A DNA stretch of 64,000 nt from Sambucus nigra (Eukaryota; Streptophyta; Magnoliopsida; Dipsacales; Adoxaceae). A program made the translations under genes and the position numbers. Location: assembly GCA_949130495.1 (NCBI GenBank), contig CASBWL010000052.1:372001-436000 (forward strand), read 5' to 3'. This document shows positions 24,251-33,852 of the stretch, piece by piece (positions within the stretch are counted from its first letter, which is position 1; each line of letters opens with the position of its first letter). The notes below the pieces were generated by a model. It saw only the letters and a list, made by a program, of their open reading frames with translations, searched no databases and was not told the DNA's origin.

Positions 24251-24858
24251 AGCAAACCAAGGTCCACCTAAGACTGTGTTCTTTTGTACATATTGGAAAA
24301 GAAAAGGCAACCCGATGTACTACAGCTCCACCACGTCATACTGATGAGTTTGACGGTCTGAGAGGGCGTGTTGAGTTTTTAGCTGCCACATCTCAGAGCT
24401 TGATGAAGGAATTCCGGCGGATGTTTTTGCCGTCAGTGAATGCCTCTCACATCCCGGCTAAAATCAACAACAACAAAGGTAAACAAAAGGTTACCACTTC
24501 TTGGGTGCCTAAGAAAGATAAGAAAGCCCTTGTTGTCCATGTTGCTCTCAAATCTCATAATACCTCACAATGGTATTTTTATAGTGGGTGATCCAGACAC
24601 ATGACAGGTGATGCCTCATTTTTTACGTACCTTGAGGAATATAAGGATGGTAGGGTCACCTTTGGAGATGGGATCAAGTCTACCATTATAGGACGAGGTA
24701 CAGTAGAGTTACCAGGATTTCCTAAGCTATATAATGTTTTGTACGTCAAAGGTTTGAAAGAAAACCTTCTCGACATTAGCCAGTTGTGCGACACTAACTT
24801 TGTAGTAAAGTTTGACCGGGAAGCGTGTAATGTTTAAAATCAAGTCGGTAAACTTTTA
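24251..24858 (+). pseudogene. Copia protease remnant with destroyed active site
   Basis: The active-site region near 24571-24612 reads WYFYSG-stop-SRHMTGD. The family has W.LDSG(C/A)SRHMTGD. The catalytic Asp has become Tyr and the Cys codon has become TGA, each explained by one base change. Downstream LEEYKDGRVTFGDGIKSTII, GRGTV and LYNVLYVKGLKENLLDISQL are the conserved flap and C-terminal part. A stop at 24835 precedes the integrase N-terminus. The enzyme would have cut the Gag-Pol precursor. Confidence 0.85.
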
Positions 24859-26126
24859 GTGCAAGGGGTGAGGACCAAGGATAATTGCTATGGGACTGTA
24901 CCCACTTCCTCACTTGTTTGCAACAGCGCCATGATCACTCCTATGGATTTGTGGCACCAACGTCTAAGTCACGTGAACATTAGAGACTTGACTCGTTTAG
25001 CCAAAAAGGACCAAGTATGTGGCTTACCATCACTTGGAAAGTCAACTTCCACGGTTTGTGGACCCTGTCAGTTAGGAAAGCAAATTCGTAGCCCCCATAG
25101 GAAGTTGCATTCCATTACCACCTCTCGATTACCTGAGCTTATTAACATGGATCTTATGGGTCCTACTCGTATTGAGAGTCTATGTGGTAAGAGGTATATC
25201 CTCGTGATGGTAGTCGATTTCACCAGATACTCCATTGCAAGTTTTTTGAGGGAGAAATTTGATGCTGTAGAATTTTTAACGACCAAGTGCCGTGTCCTAC
25301 AAACTCAACACGGAGTCACTATTAATAGGATCCGTAGTGACAACGGCATAAAATTTGAGGAAGAAAAAGTAGATCTCTACTGTGATAGCCTTGGGATCAA
25401 ACATGAGTTTTCTGGTGTGAAGACTCCTCAGCAAAATGGGATTGTTGAGAGAAAAAATAGGACGATCCAGGAAATGGCTAGATCTATGGTTCTAGGTCAT
25501 AATGTTTCTAAGAGATTTTAGGCAGAGGCAGTGTCTACTGCATGCCACACGGTGAATAGGGTTTACCTGTGTTCACACACACTTAAGACGCCTTATGAAT
25601 TGTGGACTGGCAAGAAACCCAACCTTTCATATTTTCGTGTTTTGGGGAGTAAATGCTACATCCTACGGGATCGAGAGCAATTAGGAAAGTTTGAATCCCG
25701 AAGTGACGAGGGAATCTTGCTAGGATATTCATCAAATAGTAGAGCATATCGAGTTTTTAACCTGAAGAGCTCTAAGGTTATGGAATCAATAAACGTCATC
25801 ATGAAAGATGACGATCCTCCAACGATTATTGATCCTAACCTTCGGTGTGAGGATGAGGACTTTTCTGGCAATGACTTACTTGTCCCTCACCCACACTCTG
25901 TCGACCCTACTCCTGTGTTAGGGGACACACCTGCTTGGGTTCGCAAGATTCATGACCCGACCTCCATTATAGGTGATCCTACTCTTGGGGTCAAGACTCG
26001 TGCTCAGCTAGAGAACATTGTTAGCCACTTTTGCTACATGTCCAAAGTCAAGCCCAAGAATCACAAAGAAGCACTCAAGGATGAACACTGGATATCTGCT
26101 ATGCTGGATGAGTTTCTTCAGTTTAA
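24859..26126 (+). pseudogene. Copia integrase remnant
   Basis: The N-terminal zinc domain reads LWHQRLSHVNIRDLTRLAKK ... VCGPCQLGKQ (HX3-4H, CX2C). The DDE core has INMDLMGPTR (first D), IRSDNGIKFE (second D) and SGVKTPQQNGIVERKNRTIQ (E). A TAG near 25519 splits it. The second half (25531-26232) carries TPYELWTGKKPNLSYFRVLG and GYSSNSRAYRVFN, the usual C-terminal blocks. The frame runs up to 26126, where element B is inserted. The residual frame beyond 26126 reads into the LTR and is not biological. Confidence 0.9.
26122..26126. repeat. Target-site duplication TTTAA, left copy
   Basis: TTTAA lies immediately before the B element LTR start TGTGACACC and is repeated at 36750-36754 directly after the other LTR. 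A matching 5-bp duplication with both LTRs complete shows simple insertion of element B into the copia pol. Confidence 0.9.
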
Positions 26127-29011
26127 TGTGACACCCCGACTAATTAAATACAGGGTATCTACTCCTTTATTCAAATTAATACAAAATGTCAAGTTGGTTC
26201 AGTTCATAGCATCACTGCCGAAAACGGTTTAACAATTTCTAGCCACCAAATATTTAAAAGGTGAGTTGTCAATTTTAATCAAATCCGATTAACATACAAC
26301 CAATTCAAAATAATGAAATAGTAATACCACAACCACATAACAGTCACAATATAGAAACAATGTAATAAACTGAATCTGGAGGAATACTCCTCACAATAAT
26401 TCGAATACTGAATTAAACGAAATACAAAGCCTGAAACATTAATTAATTACGTCCCAAAACTGATTAAATAAATTGTCTGTAAGAGAAAAGGGGTGACATG
26501 CCCTATAGATAAATAAGTCTGAAATAGAAGCAAGGTAGAAAGTGGAGGCGTCTATAATTGAGGTCATGTAACTTCCACAGCAGCTACAGCACGTCACTGG
26601 AGTGGAACTCCAAAGCTGGATGTCCTTGTGGCTGGGCACCTAAAAGATTTTTACAAGAAAATAAGTTTGAAAGAAAACGGGTCAGAGCCCGATAGTGAAA
26701 ATAGTTTAAAATACAGTAAGTATTTAATATCATTAAACAGTGAATATAAGATACATGATAGTGCCTGCACTCACATGAGTCCCTCACCACTCAACTAATT
26801 ATGCACTTCTATCATACCCGTACCCATTCTAGTTATTTCACTATCTAACTAGTCCAATACACAACCTAACATTTCTATACTATTCTCGGTTCAATTTCCG
26901 ACATCTTAATATAAACAGAGAATCTTACGTTTTATTTCTCGGAATTAATCATGATAGTTACTAAGGCTTTCCATCTTTAACTCTACTAAAAATGTTACGA
27001 TCATTCACACTTACATTTATAATGACAATTCATTTCAATTATCAGTATATTAATCTCATCATAAATATACAATACTGGCACCCCGAGACTAAGCTGCGGT
27101 GTCCATATACCCTGCTATCAAATCCCGGTACATCACGTACATTAGGATCACGTATTCCAAATAACTCAGGAACCTTCTCAATAAGTAACAATCACACACA
27201 ATGGATGCGAACATAGTTCACATCACATGGGTCACGCACATACCTATGATCCCATGATCATCTGACTTATTAACTCCCCAATAAGCTATTCTCTAACCTA
27301 TGTCCTTGAGGTACCAATCTAAATCCCCCCGTAGGCACACAAAGATTTGATGGCCCTGATTGAATGCCGACCTCCCGTGATAGCAAGTATGGTAGGTATG
27401 TTATACACAGATAAACACATATACTAAGCATTCACACATCTTAGATATCTTATAATATCAATAGAGGTATATTTTACATTCCTATACCGCCATTACATGT
27501 TGCACGTTTACAAGTCCCCGAATAATATACATTAAATGTTGTCAACCCTTCTCATGTCGTAATTTTAGGTACTTATTTCCTAACCCATAAATGTCATCCG
27601 GTTTACTACAGAATTCTAATTTTTAATCCTCAACGTACTACAATCTCACAACTATACCTATAGTCAACAAGGGAAGGTTAACACTTGATTAAAATAAGTC
27701 TACTGGAAGTCCGAAATAAAATTAGGCCTGAAAGGCCATTCTGTCAACTCGTTAGAAATCTCGTTCGAATGAGGTTGTTCGAACGAGTGTCGTTTGAATG
27801 AAGTCTTCAAACGAACTCGTTAGAAGGGATACTGTCATCTCGTTAGAAGTCGTTCAAACGACCTGGGCAGGTCTTCTAACGAGATGGCAGAATACGCCCA
27901 AAAATTTTCCAACTCATTTTTCTTCATATTTCTCTTCTCTAAATCCATCCTAAGATCATCCAAATTACGTTTTAATGTTTTTAAACTATTCTAAGTCATC
28001 CTAGATCACTCCTTAACATATAATTAGGGTCAAATCTTACTAATCAACATGCAATAATCATAAATCCCCAATTCTTGCCCCAAACCCTATAAACATGAAT
28101 CCAGAATTTAATTTCATCTAAATACTCATCAATAATCCATTTTTAAATCATCAAAGTTATGTTTTGGGGTACCGATTTCATCCATAAATATTCTACATGC
28201 AATTCCTAACCAGACTTTAGAGTTTCTATATCAATCCCATTAGGTTTTCATCAAACTTTCAAGGCAAATACAGTTTCTACACTAAACATGGAAGAAATAT
28301 TCATTGCTCTTAATAATATCAAATCACTTGCCTTAAATCCGGTGTTCTGATTCGTTGTTGATGATTAAGGTTGGCTTTCTCTCTTCTTTCCGGTCACAAT
28401 TTCCTTTCAAAAATGATGGTGGGGAGATGGTTTGGCTTAAATCCTCCTTTAACCTCTCTTCTAACTTCTGTCAAAAACCTCCGTAGCCCACTCTCTCACT
28501 TTTGGCTGATAATGGCCTTAGTGGCCCTTTTAATAATATCTAAATTATCGTTGAAATTCGTGAGTTTTAATCCCTTAATTTTTAAAATTACCAAAATACC
28601 CTTCTAGGTTGCCGATTTGGCCTAAAAATGCCCCGGGACCCAAACTAAACTCCCGGTTAGTGTTGTCTGACTATTTCGACCCTTTCGGACACGTTGGCGC
28701 ACTCAAAATGACCATTTGGTTGATAAAAATGAAAATTACTTTTTTTAATCTAACTAAATTCATTCCTGGCGCGATTGACACGCGCGTCCTAATTAAATTT
28801 CCAAAATTGTCGTATTTTTGCCTGGTGACAATTTTAATATTTTCAATACTCATATATTACCATATATACTCAGAAATGTTCAATTTTAACATCATACTCA
28901 AATACCAACTCACTTCTCGCTAGTATTTACATCCGGATTAATTCCCAATTAATTTTCATTTAATTCAATTAATCCATTAAATAAAAATCAAAAAAATTAC
29001 GGAGTATTACA
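26127..29011 (-). repeat. 3' LTR of element B
   Basis: The plus strand runs TGTGACACCCCGACTAATTA to CGGAGTATTACA, so the element-sense LTR is TGTAATACTCCG...GGGGTGTCACA with TG...CA ends. It is 2,885 bp. It includes a structured segment with nested inverted repeats at 27832-27890 and a cluster of TTCGAA-centred palindromes upstream of it. Small open frames in it (26992-27216, 28371-28607, 28609-28923) are mostly repeated in the other LTR and have no motif. Confidence 0.92.
27832..27890. repeat. Nested inverted-repeat structure in LTR (left copy)
   Basis: Outer arms CATCTCGTTAGAAG (27836-27849) and CTTCTAACGAGATG (27873-27886) are perfectly complementary over 14 bp. They extend to CTG/CAG across one mismatch that would be a wobble pair in RNA. 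Between them lie TCGTTCAAACGA and ACCTGGGCAGGT, each able to form its own small hairpin, giving a three-way-junction shape. Confidence 0.8.
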
Positions 29012-29026
29012 TACTTCCCCCCTAAT
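29012..29026 (-). other. Polypurine tract of element B
   Basis: The minus strand reads ATTAGGGGGGAAGTA immediately before the 3' LTR (TGTAATACTCC). This is the position and composition of the plus-strand DNA primer in LTR retrotransposons. Confidence 0.85.
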
Positions 29027-29049
29027 AATAGAATTTCATCCCGAAATTC

Positions 29050-30400
29050 GGAACTAAAGAGTACCTGGCAAGAATAACTCTGGATAACGCTCGCGCATCT
29101 CATCCTCGCGCTCCCATGTGGACTCCTCGGCATTATGATGCCTCCACTGAACACGTACTAACGGCACTATTTTTTACCTTAGTTTCCTCTCGCTGTGGTC
29201 CAGAATGGCGGTTGGCCCCTACTCGTAGGAACTATCAGGTTGAAGATCGATGTCCTCTAAAGCAATGTGAGTATGGGTCAAGTCGTCCCTAAGACATTTC
29301 CTTAGCGAGGAAATATGGAACACATCATTAATCCTATGCAAGTTCTCCGGTAACCCAAGTCTATACGCAACTGGCCCAATCCGCTCGATGATAGGAAATG
29401 GACCCATATATCTTGGTGCCAGTTTCCCCTTCTTTCCGAAACGCATAATCCCCTTGATGGGAGATACTCTTAGTAGCACCTGGTCCCCTACCTGGAATTC
29501 TCTAAAGAATCTCTTGGCATCAGCATAACTCTTTTGTCGGTCCTGAGCTACCCGAATACGGCTCCGTATCATCTCTATCCTTGCCGAAGTATCCTGAATC
29601 ACTTCCGACCCAAGGAGTTCGTTATCCCCCACCTCTAACTAACATGTTGGGGAACGACAGGTTCTACTATACAATGCCTCGAATGGAGTCATGCCAATGG
29701 TGAACTGGTAGGAGTTATTATAAGCAAACTCCACCAGTGGAAGGTACTTCTCCCAACCACCTCCAAAGTCTAGGATGCACATATGTAACATTTCCTCCAA
29801 CATCTAATTTGTCCGCTCTCTTTGCCCATCAGTCTGCGGGTGATACGCCGTACTCAGTCTCAACTCCGTACCCATTGCCTCCTGAAAACTCTCCCAAAAT
29901 CATGAAAAAAATATCTTATCTCGATCAGACACGATATTTAGAGGCACCCTGTGAAGTCTCACTATCTCCGCAATGAAAATCTGGGCATGCTGTCCAGTAG
30001 TGTAGTCTATCCTCACGGGCAAAAAATGAGCAACTTTGGTCAACCTATCCACAATTACCCATATGGAGTCATGAACCCTCTGTGACGTAGGTAATATTGT
30101 GATAAAGTCCATGGATATGCTCTCCCATTTCCACATCGGAACCTCTAACAGCTGTAGAAGTCCTACCGGTCTTTGATGGTCTACCTTTACTAACTGACAA
30201 GTGGCGCATTTAGAAACGAACACGGTAATATCTCTTTTCATCCCGCTCCACCAGTACTGTCATCTCATGTCTTATTACATCTTATCCACACCAGGGTGTA
30301 CCGCGAATCGTGAGCCGTGTGACTCTGTCATTAACTCGTGTCGTAGGTATTCCCCTTTCGAAATAACCAGTCTCCCATTGAAGCATAATCCCCCGTCTGA
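29050..30400 (-). pseudogene. Integrase with GPY module and chromodomain remnant (element B)
   Basis: Minus-strand frames show the zinc domain (VHPGVDKM ... FVSKCATCQLVKVDHQRP, about 30160-30300). The core follows with WESISMDFITILPTSQ, IWVIVDRLTKVAHFLPVR and VSDRDKIFFS in place of SDRDxxFTS. The GPY domain (29219-29632) reads KLAPRYMGPFPIIERIGPVA and INDVFHISSLRKCL. After a stop at 29219 a tail VRVQWRHHN.EE.TWERE (about 29090-29160) resembles the end of a chromodomain, which in Tekay elements directs insertion to heterochromatin. Stops and shifts separate the parts. Confidence 0.85.
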
Positions 30401-30436
30401 ACTAACGGTATAGGACTCGGCTCCCTCGACTAATAA

Positions 30437-30960
30437 TCAAACTATGTGCTCCTGACAGAACGAGTCTTTTGCCTGTGCTTGTATCACTCTCGTAACAATC
30501 TGAGGTGTAACAATCATCACAGACATGAATGATCGGGCCACTATATCATGGTGTCCCAACTCCTTCCACTTTTCTCTCCACACTTCGGCCACCTCCCCTA
30601 CTGGTCTACGGCTCAACGCGTCTGCTACCACGTTAGCCTTCCTTGGGTGATATTGGATATCGAACTGATAATCCTTCACAAACTCAAGACATCGTCGTTG
30701 ACGTATATTCAGTTCCTTCTGCGTGAAGAGGTATTGTAGAGACTTATGGTCTGTGAAAAAATGGAATTTCTCCCCCATGATATAGTGTCTCCAAATTCGA
30801 AAAGCAAATACAACTGCCGCTAACTCCAAGTTATGGGTGGGGTAATTCTTCTCGTGAGGCTTAAGCTTGCGTGAAGCATAAGCTATGGCCTGACTCTCCT
30901 GCTGTAGTACACCTCCAAGTCCTTATAAGGACGCATCGGTGTAGACTAGATACTCAACTC
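30437..30960 (-). pseudogene. RNase H of element B
   Basis: The frame includes [40 protein letters not shown] and [20 protein letters not shown] with [12 protein letters not shown]. This is the standard Ty3/gypsy RNase H, with the catalytic Glu in the ELAAVV block, Asp in FTDHKS and Asp in VADALS. The upstream portion, with the first catalytic Asp (ASL...VYTDASL region, near 30930), is shifted and broken. It degrades the RNA of RNA:DNA hybrids during replication. Confidence 0.85.
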
Positions 30961-31800
30961 CCGATCTGGGCAATACTAACACAGGCGCTGAGGTCAAAGT
31001 TGTCCTTCAGCTCGTTGAATGCCAACAGACAGGCATCGCTCCAGATGAATGGTACACCTTTGTGAGTCAGATGTGTCAAAGGACCCGTTATATTTGAGAA
31101 ACCCCGAATAAACCTCCTTAAGTATCCTGCTAGGCCCAAGAAACTACGGATCTCAGTCGATGTCTTGGGCTATCCCCACTCCCTCACCGCATATACCTTC
31201 CCCGGATCAACAGATATCCCCCGATCTGAAATGATATGCCCCAAAAACTTTCCCTCCTTCAGCCAGAACCCACACTTCTCGTACTTTTCATATAGCTCGT
31301 TCTGACGCAGCATCTGCAAAACCTGTCCCAAATGCTCGGCATGTTCCTCCTCTGTCTGGGAGTAAACCAGAATGTCATCGATAAATATGATGATGAACTG
31401 GTCTAGGAACTCTCTGAACACCTTATTCATCAAGTCCATAAACATGGCTGGAGTGTTGGTTAGGCCAAAAGGCATAACCCGAAACTCATAGGAACCATAT
31501 CGCGTCATGAAAACAGTCGTCGAGATGTCCTGTTCCCTGATACGCAATTGATGGTATCCCGATCGCAAGTCGATCTTCGAGAAGAAGGAAGCTCCTCTCA
31601 ACTGGTCGAATAAGTCATCGATTTGGGGCAACGAATACTTATTCCGTATCGTGACTTTATTCAACTCCCGATAATCTACACACAACCTCAACGATCCATC
31701 CCTCTTCTTTACGAACAACACAGGGGCACCCCACGGCAAAGTACTCCTTCGGATAAACCCCTGACCCAATAACTAATCTATCTGATCCCTTAGCTATCTC
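30954..31800 (-). pseudogene. Reverse transcriptase of element B
   Basis: Minus-strand frame 31170-31769 carries [56 protein letters not shown] (first catalytic Asp), [18 protein letters not shown], and [18 protein letters not shown] with the F-I-D-D box. The thumb continues with [20 protein letters not shown]. The next frame (30954-31139) has GLAGYLRRFIRGFSNITGPL in place of the usual GLAGYYRRFV. One stop (31168) separates them. RT copies the element RNA into DNA in the particle. Confidence 0.9.
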
Positions 31801-31873
31801 ATCTCTGCTGGAGTCATACGTTAAGGCGCGCAGGCAATTGGCTGAGTGCCCGTTGTCAAATCGATAACAAATT

Positions 31874-32400
31874 CTATCTCTCTACTAGGGGTAATCCAGG
31901 TATATCCTGAAATACATCAACGAACTCACTAACAACGGGAATCGAATCGAGTGGTATTACCACTTCCTTAGAGGTCTCTTCCTCCGTATAATACAAATGT
32001 GTGGACGATCCTCCCTCAGAATGAGGCATCGCCACTAAGAACATCTCTTGCTCGGGAATGGCAAAAATAGTACTCCTACTGAAACAATCAATCATGGCTC
32101 GGTACGCAATTAGCCAATCCATACCAATAATCGCATCGTACTCAATCATATCTAACACTAACATATCGAAAGGTAAATTAAACCTCCCAATCTCTATACC
32201 CACACCCCTATAAATAAAATAAATCACAGAACCCCTACTCAACGGTGAGTTTACGTAAGTAATCGTGCTTTCTGCAGTATCTAACAACCCCATAGTGCGT
32301 GCAAATCTCGTCGCTATAAAATAGTGTGTGGCTCCCGTATCAAATAAAACACGCCCCATAGTCCCCTGAATAGAGTACATACCCTCAATAGCAGGTGGAA
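31874..32400 (-). pseudogene. Aspartic protease of element B
   Basis: The frame begins MYSIQGTMGRVLFDTGATHY and continues FIATRFARTMGLL, with the catalytic DTGA. FDMLVLDMIEYDAIIGMDWL follows, the conserved C-terminal block with I-I-G-M-D-W-L typical of Ty3/gypsy proteases. The end (EFVDVFQDIPGLP) is the usual linker into RT. The frame is open for 168 codons. It is separated from gag and from RT by stops. It would process the Gag-Pol polyprotein. Confidence 0.88.
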
Positions 32401-32585
32401 CCTGTGGGACTGCGGCCTGCTGGAGCTGATAAACTCGCCCGTACTGAAGTTTTCCTCACTGGACTGGGACTGCTGGGATGAGTGGCTACGCTGGCATCTG
32501 TGGTGGCGTTGGGAGGACGGCGGGAAACATAAGTCTTCGGGGCTCGTGTCGAGCACCCTGTTGTTGCTGCTGTCGGGCCCTGCCC

Positions 32586-33600
32586 CTATAGGACATTCCT
32601 GGCGCTTGTGGCCAATTTTGCCACAAGTGAAACATTTCCCCAAAAAGTTTCCCCCTCTCTGACCCTGCTACCCACGGCCCTGGTGGCCGTTGCCATTCCT
32701 CCCCTGGCCCTGCTGAAACTGCTGCTGTTGGCCTTGCTGGCCCTGCTGACCCTGATGGCCGTGACGAAAACCTCCCTAACCATTTCTGAAACCTCCCGAT
32801 CGGAATCTCTTAGAATCCCCCTGCTGGGAACTCTGATCACCCTACCTGTTCTGACCCTGAACTGATTGTGCCCCATTGGCACCATTTCCCCCTGTCCTAC
32901 CCTGATGGATGGACTCTCCTGATCGCTTACCCTCTGACAAATGAAAGCGGTGGTCCTGTCAGTGAAGCAGTGCTGCGTTAACCACATCAGAATACGTGGC
33001 CAACGATATATTTCCCCGTAAATGTTGACGGATCCTCCAAGTCAACCCATCCATGAACTTATGTATCTTCTTCTCCTCTGTCGGAATCTCATCGGGGATG
33101 ATGTTCAATAGATTTGTGAACTCGGCCTCATATTCTGCCATTGTCTTGCCCTCCTACTTGAGGTTCATCAACTTCCACCTCATCTCCGTGTGAACGACTG
33201 AGGGAAAATACTTGCGGTCGAATCGCACCCAAAACTCCTAAATAGAAAGAACATCTCTCTCTTCCGCGATGGTAATGGACTCCCACCACTGTAATGCTGA
33301 CCCTACCAGCTTAAAAGTAGCCTGTATTTGTCTCTGTACATCCGTACACTAGTACATCCTCAAGTGCCTTTGGATGTCCTTCTTCCATTGACTTGACACA
33401 ACGACGTCGAAGCTACCTGCAAATTTCGGAGGGTGTGCTTTCTGAAAAGAATCACGAACATGTTCCCAAGCAGATAGGAATGCATGAGCCTGTACCGGCG
33501 CTACCGTCGGCGCCTGGGGTGGTGCCTGCAGCACAACTGCTAGGGCGGCATTTATCGCTTGGGCTACAATAGCGGCAACCTCTGCGGCATTCATGGATCC
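32586..33600 (-). pseudogene. Gag of element B with CCHC knuckle
   Basis: The start at 33594 gives MNAAEVAAIVAQAINAALAV, then KAHPPKFAGSFDVVVSSQWK. Later frames give FKLVGSALQWWESITI, EYEAEFTNLLNIIPDEIPTE and FMDGLTWRIRQHLRGN, classic chromovirus Gag blocks. After a Gln/Gly-rich stretch, 32593-32634 encodes CFTCGKIGHKRQEC (CX2CX4HX4C). At least four stops or shifts break it. Plus-strand frames over the same place (32608-32865) are antisense shadows. Confidence 0.88.
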
Positions 33601-33838
33601 CTGAACTGGTTCAGGCTATGGCTCGGGCTAAACATCCCTGGGAACTCGTTGTGCACGTCGTGAAGGCATATGAAATGAGAGTAAAGTATTATAAGTTCGC
33701 AGTTATCATCCCAAAATAGATGAAGAGCGAAACATACATAATAGAGTGCAACAATCCTACAATATAGGGCTCTACATCAAAGAACGCTTAGCGAAAACAT
33801 AACAGGCCGTAGAGATCCTAAGGACACTAGAACCTGAT

Positions 33839-33850
33839 GCTCTGACACCA
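33839..33850 (-). other. Primer-binding site of element B
   Basis: The minus strand reads TGGTGTCAGAGC two bases after the 5' LTR end ...GGGGTGTCACA. It differs by one base from the initiator Met-tRNA site TGGTATCAGAGC. Confidence 0.8.
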
Positions 33851-33852
33851 CC

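Noticed and set aside
29737..29976. Pro/Ser-rich plus-strand frame
   Set aside because: Antisense to the integrase of element B.
32608..32865. Leu/Ala-rich plus-strand frame
   Set aside because: Antisense shadow of the Gln/Gly-rich part of element B gag.
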